Shown here: positions 32,538-44,406 of the stretch, piece by piece
How positions within the stretch are numbered: position 1 is the stretch's first letter
Layout: every line of letters starts with the position of its first letter
Source: Cryphonectria parasitica EP155
Taxonomy: Eukaryota > Ascomycota > Sordariomycetes > Diaporthales > Cryphonectriaceae
Length of the DNA stretch: 64,000 bases
Direction of reading: 5' to 3'
Assembly (NCBI RefSeq): GCF_011745365.1
Contig: NW_024468909.1
Location: 2,976,001-3,040,000 of the forward strand
Notes under the pieces: generated by a model
What the model saw: only the letters and a program-made list of their open reading frames with translations
Databases searched by the model: none
What the model was told of the DNA's origin: nothing
Position numbers and translations under genes: made by a program

Positions 32538-34167
32538 TTGTTGTTGTTGTTGTCGTCTGCGCAGCTTGTCTCGCAGCTTGGTCTGCACGCGCGGGTGGTC
32601 GGCCAGGAACTTGACGGCCCACATCATGGTCGTCGCCGTGGTGTCGTGCCCGCCGATCAGGAACCCGAACAGCTCGTCCTTGGCCTCGGGGCTGTCGTAG
32701 GCGGGCGGGCGGTTCTCCTTGGCGGCGGCGAGGGTCTCGCGGCGCACGAGGTGGTCTGTGGCGCAGGTGATGCCTGTGAACTCTCCCTTGGTGCCCAGCA
32801 ACGTTGCTGCTGTTGCTGCTGCTGCTGTTTCTTCGGTTCCTGTTCCGCTGTTGCTGTTGTTGTTGTTGTTGTTGTCGTCGTCGTCGTCTGCCACCACCAC
32901 CGCCACCAGCCTGCGCTTGGCGTCTGCGATGCGTTCTTGGATGAGGCGAGTCTTGTAGGCGCGGGCACGGCGGTAACGTGGGGTTTGGCGGAGCAGCCAG
33001 TGGCTCTGGCGCGGGAAGGGCGAGGTGGCGGCCATGTCGAGGCCGTCGGTGATGATGAGCATGGAGCGGACGTTCACGTTGTAGGGAGGCTTGGGGAGGG
33101 TGATGGGGTCGTCGTCTTGGAGGGGGATGGTGTGGGAGTTTGCGTGGTGGGTGGTTTTGAGGAAGCTGGTTTCTTCGGGGACGGTGTTGAGCTCGCTGCC
33201 GAATGCTACGTCCCAGACTGAGGAGGAGGAGAGATCTCAGGTTAGTCGTCTGTGTGGTGATGGTACTTTGCGAAGAAGACGAGGTCCTCAGGTGCAAGAG
33301 GAAGAAAGAGGGGGTTGGTTAACTTACTAGAGTCGAGGGCCATATGACTGATGTCCTCTGCGGCCAAAAAGGCATGGCCTGCGCCAGCCTGGTTTTTAAC
33401 CCTCCATAATTCCATGAGATAGAGTGTGTGCTTGTGGAGACAAGGAGCAGCAACCTAAGAAAAGAGTTGTTAACCATGAAGTAGTTCGAACAAGAAGTTA
33501 TTAGTGGACGGAGGATAGAACGAGAGTTGAGGTCAAGTCTTGTAGGTACGCACATTATTCAGAAACCCGCTCGCCATCGTATCCTGAAGAATACGACGGC
33601 CGGCTCGAAACTTTTGATTCGTAGACTGAATAATATGATGATTCGGCATCGTCCCGACAAAGGCATCTAGAGAGAAAGGCAAGGGAGGAGGGGGTTTTCC
33701 ATGGTCAGTCTCGTTTTCTCTTTATGATTATCTTCAAGGACTATTTCATTACTACCTAACATACTCTTGAAAAAGTTGGACCGGTCAAAGTCCTTTCCGG
33801 TCCGCCGGAGCAGCACATCCTGCGCCTCTCGCGGATCCGTGACAAACACGGCCGGCCTGCAGAACGGTTTGAGGAAGAGCTGGTACACGGGTGAGTTGAG
33901 CTCGGCGCTCTGCTTCGTCATCCACTCGGTGAAGGTACCATTGTTCTTCTTGGTGAACTCTATCATGGGTGGTATGTCGCCCAGGAGTCGGGTCGTGGAC
34001 GTTTTATGATGGGGGATGCCGGGGAGGGGTTTGGGAAGAGCTGCTCGGTACAGGGCATAGCACAGGGCGAGGGCGAAGGAAATTGTCCCATATGTGATGG
34101 GACTGTATAAGATGGATAGCATTTTTATGATGGAAGTGAACCAACCACCTGAGAAATCTCGAGGCAA
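31782..34167 (-). CDS. Cytochrome P450 monooxygenase with amino-acid repeat expansions
   Basis: Four exons on the minus strand: 34167-33756, 33666-33554, 33454-33328 and 33217-31782, 695 aa; every junction keeps frame and conserved P450 sequence. An N-terminal membrane anchor lies near residues 18-40. The I-helix motif GGHDTTATT is at about 406-414, the K-helix EIFR, PERW in FKPERWL, and the heme loop FGGGLRGCFGKR with Cys641. P450s are usually near 500-530 aa. The extra length comes from low-complexity inserts: Asp/Asn at about 328-340 with following Ala/Thr, Gln18 at 440-457 plus a Ser run, Ala runs, and a Glu/Lys tract of about 25 just before the heme loop. None breaks a catalytic motif. 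The start may instead be the Met at 34122, since TTTCTCAG just before it could be an acceptor. Substrate unknown. Confidence 0.88.
32499..32552 (-). repeat. Coding CAG/CAA repeat, Gln18
   Basis: On the minus strand six CAA codons are followed by twelve CAG codons inside the P450 gene. The tract lies between the I helix and the K helix, a place where family members have a short loop. Confidence 0.95.
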
Positions 34168-35935
34168 TCAATCAGTGAGCTCAGTTACACTCCCACAAGT
34201 GCATGGGTGTTGAGAGACGGATTGAAAATGACAACAGATGTTTCTCTGAAAAACATTGATCAAATGTCGCGGATATGATGATTCTGTATTATATATTCCT
34301 TGGACCAGGTGCGCATACATTACAATACTGTCGAAGGCTTTTTAGTAAACCAAACTACGGCCTGACCCGGTTCAGTATCGAGTTTAGACTCTGGTGCATG
34401 CCATTGTTCACATTCTTTCAACCAGAGCTAATCCATGATTTGAAGTGCTATAACGCGGGCGGAGAACAATTGGTACTTTTGGCGCACAATAGGGAGTTCC
34501 GTTCCAATCGTCTACTAGTATAATAGCTGTCTTTAAGAAAGTGCCTTAGTTTGAAGCAGCATATCATCCGAGGTTGCGCTCGTCCAAATGCTGAATCTCA
34601 AGTGGGCATATGAGAAAGGAGAGGGTGAGATGCCAGCTTTTTAACATCACAAGGGGTTTGCGACTCGATGTGTATGTGTGTGCTCGTACTCAAATTGTAT
34701 GAATGTTGAGCTTATTTGGCCGAAGTCATTGCCTCAGTCTGTCATTGAGAATTATTAAGCGTGGGCGATTGTGCTATAGATGGATTGCAATGAGAACATA
34801 CCTGATACTCTTGAGAGGGCCACATTGATGACTTATGCCGTCTATAACCCATCAGACCACTTCTATATGAACTGGCTGAGTCTTTTATCGACTTCTACTT
34901 ACAAGTGTACCAGAGAGCTTCTTGATTGCCTGGTAAACTTGATCGAGTTTAGACCTCAAGTACCTCTGGCGATATTGATATGCAAGAAAGAGCAACACAG
35001 TTAACCACCTTCAAACTGATCATTCAAAAAAAAAATAGTAGCAGTTCCGGAGCCTCCGGAACTTGAACATCATGGGCCGTTTTCTTTGCAGTATTGTGTG
35101 CACACAGATCGAAGCCACAGACGAAAATGATAGTTTAGCTTTTGAGAGACACAAGTAAAAGTTTAGCATTAATTATGCTGTACCACCTGCAGGCTCCCAC
35201 AGCACCCCCCAAGCCGCTGACTGTCAAGCGAAACTCGCGGCTGACGGCAACCTTCACCGAATCAACCAATGAAGGATCACCGCCAACCGCGCAGACCCCC
35301 TGTACGCGGGATATTCAATGGATGTCGTTCGCTGTTGTGGTGAGGCTGAGCGGGCCGGCGCCAGGGTCGCCATCAACCCGGCCGCCCATGAGAGGCCACA
35401 GACCTCGACAGTCGTTTGAAACATGGAACGGCAAAAAGGTCTTGTACAAGATGTTTCTTCGGATTTGTCGGATCATTCGTTCACTTTAATAGCCGCCTTG
35501 CGTGCACCGCCGTACGGATTCATACGTCTTTCGAGATGCGGCTGCGCAAATGGACAATTGATTACTTTAATTAGTACATTGGAAAGGGGGGGGGGGGGTT
35601 CGGATGTCTCTGCAGGTGACATAAGATGGGGAGAAAAAACATTAAAACACACTGAAACTCCCTGCCTAGAAATTCCGAATCTGTTGGGTCAGTTTCTATG
35701 CCGCCAAAGTTTCGACCTTTTTCCTGGCCACCACAAAACCATTGAAATACTGCAGACTTCCCTCATCGGTGGACTGGGCAACTTGATTGAATCGTCCATT
35801 CTCGGGGTTACCCATTTTCTTCGTTTCTCTTTCTCCCTTTTCTTTCGTGTAAACAAGAGGCAGGTCCTCGATCCGGTATCCCAAAAACAGATAATTTGAT
35901 CAGAGGACGACATTTCTTCCCCGTTTGTTGATACA
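34168..35935. other. Spacer, locally A+T richer
   Basis: About 1.8 kb with no supported gene. The stretch 34200-35040 is clearly richer in A+T than neighbouring coding DNA. Small open frames here match nothing I know. A perfect 19-bp palindrome lies at 35044-35062 and a G run at 35586-35598. Confidence 0.5.
35044..35062. promoter_or_regulatory. Perfect 19-bp palindrome, possible Zn2Cys6 site
   Basis: Arms GTTCCGGAG and CTCCGGAAC flank one C. Each arm holds TCCGGA, giving CGG/CCG triplets in inverted order, the layout bound by dimeric fungal Zn(II)2Cys6 factors. It lies 0.88 kb upstream of the P450 start (minus) and 0.87 kb upstream of the small myristoylated protein (plus). It could also be a chance hairpin. 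Confidence 0.3.
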
Positions 35936-36458
35936 ATGGGTAACGCTCCTTCAAAGTCACCCAATGCGGACGGATATCTCGTAAGTATTTAGCACCTAGA
36001 CACAAAGAGAGAGGGGAAAATACAACAGTACTATCTTTTTTCTTTTCAAACATCAACTCATACCATATATCTAGGACTATGGCGCTATCTGTCCCGACTC
36101 CCCATCGTCTTTCGAGGAGAGGGACATGTTCGAGGATATCATCGCAGAGCCACTGGTGGCGTCTGACCGCAAGCCCTCGATGAAGTCGCGGCGCAAGTCG
36201 TGGGACTCGGTCCACTCAAGAGACAGCAAGCGAATTGTAAGTTGGAATATTCCCCAAGCACCTTGTTTCCCAACCCCTCCCTCTTTTCTTTACCTCTCTA
36301 TCAGCGTCCTCTGGTTGGCCTGGTCTAATTATATCAAATAGTCGTTGGACTCTGCATTTGACGCCGCCAAAGATGCGCTGGACAAGATGATGCCCAGGTC
36401 CAAGTCGTACAATAAGATTGGCGGCAGGCCGAAGGAGTTGATTGGGGTTGAGTGGTAG
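35936..36458 (+). CDS. Small putative N-myristoylated protein, 107 aa
   Basis: Three short exons fit: 35936-35980, 36075-36236 and 36342-36458, with textbook donors (GTAAGT, GTAAGT) and acceptors (CTAG, ATAG), all in phase, ending in TAG. The product starts MGNAPSKSPNADGYL, a good N-myristoylation signal (Gly2, small residues at 3-5, Ser6, Lys7), so membrane attachment is likely. A central basic Ser-rich part has kinase-type sites (RRKSWDS, KRISLDS), and the end is SYNKIGGRPKELIGVEW. I do not recognise the family. The three clean introns make chance unlikely, and no exon alone is long enough to be found by simple frame searches. Function unknown; a small membrane-linked signalling or adaptor role is only a guess. 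Confidence 0.68.
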
Positions 36459-38047
36459 ATATTGGAGGTGCCCAGGCGGCCTTCAATACCAACGCCAAGG
36501 AGCCAAGAAGACTTGCTTCGGGGCAGGCTCGGCATCGTGGGTGATCATGTCGAGCGAGCAAGCTGGTTTCTTGCTTTTGACGTGCATATGACATCGGTAA
36601 AGGAGTCTTTTCCAAGGGGAAGCTCAAACTTACAACTGCGTGGCTGCGGATGTTATGTCTCACCCCTGTTGAATAGACATGGTTCGTGGTCTATATAGAA
36701 AGGTATAGATGCCAGCCTCGCGGAAATGATTTACGAGAATATATACGGTGTGTATTCAAGAATGTGCCCCGTGAACAAATCATGCCGGTGGGCTGGGTAA
36801 GTCGGAGTTCGTTGTCGACAATGGGCCCACCCGAGACACTGCAGACTCGGGAAGATAGAGTAAACAAGAAGAATAATGCTAATCGGCGTCCCAGATGGAT
36901 TCAGCTACGAGAGCAAAAGGCGCCAAAGCCATGGGCACTGTTGCCTGTCACATTCCCGGCTCGCTCCCTTCACTCGACTCTCCCTCTCCTCGTAAGCTTA
37001 GACCACTCACGTCCAGGGCTGGACGAGCCTGCGGGCACCCAAGTCGACTTAGATAGTGCAGGATACCAAGACCTCACCCCAAGGACAATAGAAATGCCAC
37101 CAAATCTTCTTCGCCAAGCCTCTGGGCAAGCAGGATCTGCACTAACAGCAGGACCTTGCAAGATGTCTTAGATCCGCATCCCCCCCCCCCCAAAAAAAAA
37201 AAAACGCTCGACACGCCCACGCATCTGCTCTCGTTGACGTTGTTGTGTAACGCACGCCTGCCGTCCTCGGTGCGTGACCTATTCCATTGAAGCTCAGTGC
37301 GTGGGTTGGAGCTCGGCTTCGTGAGTCGAAGAGGACTATGACGAGCGCTGAAGGGATAACTTGCCGGGTGTCTTCAGATGCCTCATCCAGTTCCGAGCTC
37401 TATAGGGTACAGACAGACGATTCTGCTTCGCTGACCTCCCTCTAGTACCCCCCCCCCCATCTGGACGTCGTCGAACCCCATCTTTTCCCAATACTCATCA
37501 ATATTGGTACCACCTGGTTTTCCCCATATACAATCAGACAGAAGGCGACGAATGGGCCACGTGCCTCGTAATTCAAAGCGCACAGCCGACCCACAGGAAG
37601 TAGAGGGGGTCGTACATGCATGCATGCGTGTGTGGCCGGTTGTGCGAGTCCGCGTAAGTAAATGGGAACACACGATAGACTCAGATGATGTCTCACCGCG
37701 CACATGTCCCCGAGAAACACGAGATGGAGAAAAGCAACCACAGACAAGTTTGACGTAGAGTGATCCGGGCCATGCCGATGCCGGACGTGGTGGCTTTATC
37801 AGTTTGGCTTTATACCTAGATGCTATCTAGATGTCAGGGTATTGAATCGCTGTCTATAATATCTATTATGTGGACAAAAAGGCCGTCGTCGGCCAGGACA
37901 GTAAAGTAGGAAAATCGTAATGCCTCTTTCGGGTATTCGATGCTGTTCGCCAACTTATGCTCATGATCCATCCATCTTCAGAATAGAACCCTAGGGCTCA
38001 CTTCTTGCGGGGTTTGAGCCTGGCAAAGGTCATGCAGAGCGACGCAA
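36459..38047. other. Spacer between convergent genes
   Basis: About 1.6 kb with no supported gene. A C run passes into an A run at about 37183-37204, and another C run lies near 37449-37458. The last part should hold the 3' UTR of the CorA gene. Confidence 0.5.
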
Positions 38048-40111
38048 CTAAAGCCGCTTCTTTTTGTTTGCCTTGCGCCTAGTTTTCCTGGCCCGCAGGA
38101 TATGGCGCCGCTGCATGAAGTTCTTCAGCCCGTCCCAGATGATATGCCGCATCAACACAAGCACTGTCGCGAACGACATGGGTACGGCAATCTTCCAGCT
38201 GTGAGGGAATCAGTCTTGTCCACCTCTAGAGATTGCGGACCAGTGGTCACTCACAAGAACAAAATGCCTCTGTCGAGGTCATCGAATGGCTGGAAATTCT
38301 GGCCAAAGTATCCAGTCAAGAAAGTCAAGGGCAGGAAGAAGATGGTCGCTAGTGTAAGCTGCTTCATCGACTCGTTCTGGTAAGCCGAGATGGTGTTGAA
38401 GATGAGGTCAATCAACCCGTCGGCTTGAGCCTTGATGCTGTTCAGGGACTCGGTGATGAGAACACAGTGATCCAGAACATCTCCAAGATATGTATGTGTC
38501 ATTGGGGTGATGATGACGCCTCGTGAAGGATCTTGCAGGTGCAGGGCGGCCGACTCTTGTGACAATTCTGATTTATGGTCTCGTAACGCATTGATCAGGT
38601 TGACAACGGGGTTGATGATGGCCAGAACCTTGTTAATCTCGTTGATGACAATGTATAACTTCTTTGTGTGAGTGACATCTGGCCGTGTAAGAACGTCAAG
38701 CTCGAGATCGCCAATCACATCCGCGTAGACTGAAGCCACGGGGATGGCCAAATCAATGGCTGCGTCTATGATGGCTTGGCCGACCCTGCTTGGACGTTAG
38801 AACTTGAAACCTTTTTCTTGTTTTCTCTTTCTTCTTTTGTTGGATGAAGACAGAGTAAGGAAGAACAGCTTACATGCTTGCGTCGCAAGACTGCCGGAGA
38901 ACAGTGTCATTGGTATACAAGCGCTTGAGAATTGGCTTCTCCACAACGTCTGCAGAGAGCTCAAAGAATGAGATGATGGTGTTGTCGTTGGTGATGAACA
39001 TGGAGACCTGTTCTGCTATGACGCCGAGCTGGTGTGGTGCAAGGGCTGAATGCTTTTCGAAATACTCAATCTTGGCCTCATTGGGTCCAGCCTGGTAACG
39101 CTGCAGCGTCCTTTCGAGGGTCTCTCCAGATGCCTCGGAGAGACCAGTTTCGTAGGCTTTGAGGTGCTGCAGGGTTTCGAGCCCATTCTCCATGGACTTC
39201 TCCGACCGCTGGGGCCGCTTAGGCTGCCGGGCCATTCCAAACATCGACCTGAGAGATTTCGAGATACCCTTGGTGATGCGCGAGCCTCTGTTGCTGCGCG
39301 CACTCCTACCGCTTTGGCTTCTGGCGTCCGAATCTGCATCTGAGTCGTCGTCGCTTGAAGTCTGGTCGCACACGTGGGCCAGTTTCAGCATGGTGAAGAT
39401 GACGAAGGCATGGTTCGCGTACCAGTCCGTCTTGGTTCTATTCCTGGTGTTCATGATATCTTCGATAGAGAGCTTGTGCAGCCTCTTGTATTTTCCCAGG
39501 GTCGCGATGACATCCCAGCTCAGACCGTTGACGTTGATCCACCGGCACCTGGCCCACTCTGGCTGGGGCTCTTTCAAGAAGAGCGAGAGAGTCTCGTTTG
39601 TCATGGACTTGACGTCGATATCGTCGTGCGAGAAGTCGACGACCGTGATTTCGCACGTTGCTGTCAGGTTGAGCATCGAGCCGTGACCACCATCCGTCTT
39701 GTAGGGGTCGAGACCAGGCTCTGCTCCGGGCTGCCAGCCCCGTCGAGGCATATCAAATTCGCTGAAGTCTTCAATGCTCTTAAAGGTATTTGCTCGCGTG
39801 AATCGACGTCGAATCGGACTGACGGGCGATGGAGCGGCACGGTTCTCGGGAAGGGCAGTGTCTGATCTGGTGGGACGCTGCGAGGCTGCTGACATGGGCG
39901 GACTCAAGGTCGGACCAGTGCCAGCGGCGGCGGGGTCATCTGCAAAGTGAGCGTGATGAGACTGGCGCTCTGGAGTAGTGACTGTAGCTGTGGCTGTCGG
40001 GACAGCGGTGTCGGTGACGGCCTGCGTCAAGGGGGCAGCGGCGAAGTCTCGCGTCGTGATCTGGAGAGCGGGCGCCAGGCGCGCCTGATCGTCGCCATCC
40101 TGGGATGTCAT
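38048..40111 (-). CDS. CorA-family divalent metal transporter
   Basis: Three exons on the minus strand, 40111-38874, 38785-38255 and 38198-38048, give 639 aa. CorA/Mrs2/Alr proteins are homopentameric channels for Mg2+ and related ions. A disordered N-terminus (about 150 aa) is followed by the cytosolic alpha/beta funnel domain (ARCRWINVNGLSWDVIATLGKYKRLHKLSIEDI, YANHAFVIFTMLKL), the long stalk helix, and two membrane segments near the end: LTLATIFFLPLTFLTGYFG and GILFFWKIAVPMSFATVLVLM. The end is strongly basic (RRHILRARKTRRKANKKKRL), as usual for this topology. The signature after TM1 reads GQN rather than GMN. A Ser/Asp-rich insert sits in the funnel domain (near 270-300). Met at 40111 is chosen; the frame is open to a Met at 40240, but that extension is atypical. 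Confidence 0.9.
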
Positions 40112-42178
40112 TGTGACTGGATTTGTGGGAGGGGGCAGGAAGAAGGACACTCGGATCGCAACCAAAGCTAGAAACCAGGAGAGTATATACACATTCCGAG
40201 GTCGCTCTCGACTTGGATGGGGAGGAAAGCAAGGCAGCAACGGCGACGGATTCAGCCCGCTGCAACAAATTATTTGGTAAGAAAGAGAAAGGAGGGAGGA
40301 GGGTGGAGGGAGGAGGAGGAGGAGGAGGAGGAGGAGGGGGTGACGGCCCTAAGGCACTCGAACTCTCCTTGTGTGGTAGTAGTTCCAGGGTCTGCGACTC
40401 GAGCAGGGGTCCTGACAGCTGCAGCAGTTGGTCCTTTAAATTAGCGGGACCAACCAACGTTCGGCAGCTGAAAAAGCGCTGGTCCTAAGGGAGACACGTT
40501 CGTCTGACGCGCGGAAGACTGGAGAAAGAAAAAAAAAAAAAAAGAAAACATGATGCATCTTATCTCACTCAGCCCTTCTTTAACTGCAGATCAGATGAAA
40601 ATAGGAGATATCCAAAGACTTCAAAGAAAATCCTTGGACATGGCACACTTCGGACGGCATGAAGTCGATTCTGCTTACTAAGTAATCAATCACATGGTTG
40701 AGGCGAGCATCCCACCTTTTCCAACATTCCTCCACATGGAAGGAAGTCTCCACGGGCACATAAATAATTCAAGGAAGATCATGTTGAAGATCTACTCACA
40801 TGTTAGCATCTCATCGGCTGGTTAATCTGTAGGCTTCTTCCTCGACTCCTCACGCGTGCTAGGCAAGTGTTGCAATAGTTGGCGATCGATACAGGCCAGT
40901 TCAACGCCGGACGTGCTTTCTTCCTTCTCAGCCCCACCCCCCCCCCGGCAATTAGTAGCCGCGATGTCACCCCCAGTCGACGGGAAGACGAATGAACAAA
41001 CATCTTGCTGCGCGCGTCCTAGATATACCATAACGATGGAGACAGCGAGGCAGCGTGGCCCAAGGGCGCTCTCTCGACGATAGTAACCACCATATTTGAG
41101 CACTTTTACGCGAGATATCGCACCAATCGACTTGGTCATCCATCATAGCTCCTCGGCTTTGGTACTCTGATCGCCTTGTTTGGACGTCAATGTCTTACCC
41201 AAGTCTTTTCTCGCGTCTCTAGGGAGGTTCGCAGTAGTGAGCCGTACGCGAGCTTCCCGAAATGCTTGTTTCACCCGAGACACGTAATATGCGCAGGGTT
41301 CAACGCCACAATCTGCGACCGGAAATTGGCCACTGCAGCCTCCAGCGCTTTGGCGTGACCATCGAGACAGACGTCAGAAAGATGCCTGGTCTGGAGCCGC
41401 AGGTCTGAGCGCACGCAAGCAGTTGTCGTTACCTGTCAGCACGGGGGTGGGGCAAGTCGAGGCGGTGGCGGCGGCGGCGACGACGACGACGATGATGACG
41501 ATGATGATGACGAAGAGGCCACTTTTAGACGGCTGTGGACTATCCCCAGGTAGCTGAGACCGCCAGAGTCTCCCTACAGCCTCGTCAATTCGATCCATCA
41601 CCGGATTGGTGCTGGGCTTTGCTGATAATACTGCATGATGTACGCGCCCGCCGAGGCAGGGCCTTCAAGGCTCACCTTCCACGAACCATTGCCTTGTAGG
41701 CGGCTGTCTGCCTCGCCCTTGCTGCTCCGCCACGCCTACATTGGGTGTCAATATCTCGCTCTACGGCCGAGACATATCTCTTTGCGGCAGCCGCAGCGGA
41801 GGTATCCCAATAAATCACGCCACAACAACCACAGCAAAAAAGAAGATCACCACTGTGACCTCTCTGACCGAGAAGATGTCGCTGAACTATCAGACACAGA
41901 GTAGATCTTATAGAAGATGACTCTCGCCTTCGGACAAGGCCGGTGTCCTGGCTCTTTGTATAAACCAGCGATCAACTCCCAACTGGCGCTCCATCAGACC
42001 GAGACATTCGCTTCCTAAGCGACTTACACCTCTCCCTTGATGGTTATCTTTGGATCTGGCATCGCCGACTCTTGTTCAGCTTTATTAAATCCCATCTGAC
42101 CCCAAGGCCATCCTATGCGGTACTGACACGAAACGGCCATCTGACATTCATTGGACGTCCTGTTTATACGGAACAGCC
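40112..42178. other. Spacer upstream of CorA and the DUF2306 gene
   Basis: About 2.1 kb between two divergent genes with no supported coding region. A GGA-type repeat lies at about 40305-40336, an A run near 40530-40544 and a C run near 40936-40946. Both promoters should lie here. Confidence 0.5.
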
Positions 42179-43409
42179 ATGCCTCCCGTACTCACAGCCT
42201 TCACATCCCCTCAAGGCCCCTTGCTCTCTCTTCGGCGAGAAGTATACCGACTGACCGGTTTTCAGAAGGGCTACAACTTCCTTCTATGGTGTATCTTCGC
42301 CGTTGGCAGCTTGATTTTTTCTCTCAGCCGCGTGGGGTTTCTTGACTATTTTGGGGTCTTCTGCAGGAGGAACCACCTCTCCAGGGGCCATCATGCTGCA
42401 CCCGGCGAGTGCTATTACTTCTTGAACGGCGGCCAGGAGCAGATTGGCATGATGCTACACTTGTACAGCATCATACCGTGCTGTATCCTGTTATTCTTTC
42501 AGTTCATACCCGTCTTCCGTCAGAGATGGGTCCTCTTCCACCGCATCAATGGGCACGCGGTCATCTTGCTCATGGGAGTTGCTATTGTCGGCGCCCTGAT
42601 GGCTCTCCCGGGCTCGTTTGGAGGTGACGCGGGTTGGCAGGCCATGGTGTTAATCCACAGCACTATGATCATCACAGGCCTGACCCTGGCCATGGCGAAT
42701 ATCAGGAGTCTGCAGATCGAGCAGCACCGGGCGTGGATGCTGAGGACCTGGATCTGGGTAGGCCGCACCAACCACCAAACGCCCCCGCCCCCAGTCCTGT
42801 CTATGGCTCTGCTGACACACTTGGTAGGCATTTTGCACCATCACTATGCGTGCCATCCAGCAGATCGCCGCCCGTGTGCTTAGCAAGCAGGGCCATGTCG
42901 CCCTGCGGCCCTGCGCCCAGATCATGAGCGACGGCGTCCTGCCTGCTGCCGTCATTGAGCAGAAGTGGCCCGGCTGCGCGGCGTTCTTCTCTGGGGAGAG
43001 CCTGGACCAGACGGTCCTTGTCTCCGCGGACTATTATGGTCTCCCGATCGAGATCAACGTCGCTTTGTCGATTGCCTCGGGCCTCTCGGGCTTCCTGGCG
43101 CTGCTAGTTCATGTCATCGGTGCCGAGATATATGTGAGTGCCAACGTGCCCAACAGTACTTAGATTTGGGGTAAAAACCTCTCGACTGACCTGGCATGAC
43201 AGCTCCATCTGACCCCAGCCGAGTCCGAGCGCCTCCGCCATATCTCGTACCACAAGCAGGTGGCTGCCGGGCTGAGGTATCCAGGACGTGCTGGTCTGAC
43301 TGCTGACCGGTTCGGAGACGCTGCACTGTGGTGTCCCCATGTTGAGGAGAAAGGGCATGTCGACGACGACAGTCTATCCATTAGGTCTACGGATCCTCCT
43401 CGAAAATAA
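42179..43409 (+). CDS. DUF2306 family multi-pass membrane protein
   Basis: Three exons, 42179-42757, 42828-43133 and 43203-43409, give 363 aa. Five or six hydrophobic segments are visible (GYNFLLWCIFAVGSLIFSLS, LYSIIPCCILLFFQFIPVF, AVILLMGVAIVGALMALPG, AMVLIHSTMIITGLTLAMA, VALSIASGLSGFLALLVHVIGAEIY). The signature HRINGHAVILLM and QIEQHRAWMLRTWIWAFCTITMRAIQ, with several His and Arg at membrane edges, is that of DUF2306. Related eukaryotic and bacterial proteins are predicted membrane proteins; some fungal databases carry a weakly supported name 'microtubule associated protein'. The paired His may bind heme or a quinone, but this is speculation. The end is a soluble tail of about 70 residues. 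Confidence 0.85.
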
Positions 43410-44406
43410 TGAACGAGCATACGGCAGTCTCATTATTCGTAATATATGAAATTTAGTGAAGAAAGATAATATTTCCCCCGCCTAGAGAAACTAGAGTTCA
43501 GCTGAAGTCGAGAGACTAATGAATACTGTTCACACACGATAAATCGCTTACTTTTTTTGTTCTCATTGCAATACACGTGGTAGTTAGAACCAAGGACATG
43601 GAACAAGTCTGTTATCGAAATGCTCCGAAAAGGGTGGATCTGCAGCAACCTTGTTGAGTGATATCATTATCGATAGATGATGATGCCAAAAGTTTGAACA
43701 GGATGCCGGCGTGTTGGAGAAGAACCGGCCTGGGCGATACCGAATCCTCGGGACTGGGTGGACCCTGACGCAGATCCCCCAGAGTGCCGTGTGGGGGCCG
43801 ATTGGCCGGAAGTAGTGCTGATTCTCCCAATTAGGAAGGAGTGGGGCTGACTGAACTACTGTACTTCCAATGAAAACCACCAGAAATTGTATCCTTCAGC
43901 TTGAATTTGCACTTTTCTCTATATCTGGGTAGGCTCAAAGCTTTGTTGCAGATCTCTTTCTGTTGTCAAGCCCCAAGGAAATGATACAGTGAGTCTATTG
44001 AAAGGGATCAACAACAAACAACTTACAGGCTCACCGACAGTAGAGAGAGGAGGAAAAGGAGACTAGACTATTGTTGTGCCTCAACATCCCTTGTTGAATC
44101 AAGTTGAGGTGTTCACAGAACTCTCACGCAGACTGATTGTTCAGAACGATTGCATTGTTTTCATGCCAACCGATTGAACAGCAGAGGACCGCCAGAAGTA
44201 CATAAACTCGGCATCCAGAGAGAGAGTCGACATGGCAGACAAATGCTCTCGTACAAATCTGCAACAAGCTTGGCACATTCGACTAATCCGTTAAGTTGGT
44301 AATCTACTGGTAAGCTGATTGACCGAGCAGAGCAGCAAGTGATCCCCAACAAAAAACCCACATACACACACACGCATCCCAGACCGAACGCACTACTGAG
44401 CCCACA
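43410..44406. other. Spacer, A+T richer
   Basis: About 1 kb with no gene that I can support; open frames are short and unlike known proteins. Confidence 0.5.

Noticed and set aside
31824..33221. 465-codon plus-strand frame antisense to the first P450
   Set aside because: It is rich in Leu and His/Arg runs made by reading trinucleotide repeats backwards. The minus strand shows P450 motifs and consistent splice sites.
31996..33297. 433-codon minus-strand frame overlapping the P450 in another phase
   Set aside because: It is a shadow made of Arg, Thr and Ala runs from the same repeats, with no motif.
36686..37171. 161-codon plus-strand frame between the small protein and the CorA gene
   Set aside because: Composition is like non-coding DNA and nothing in it is recognisable.
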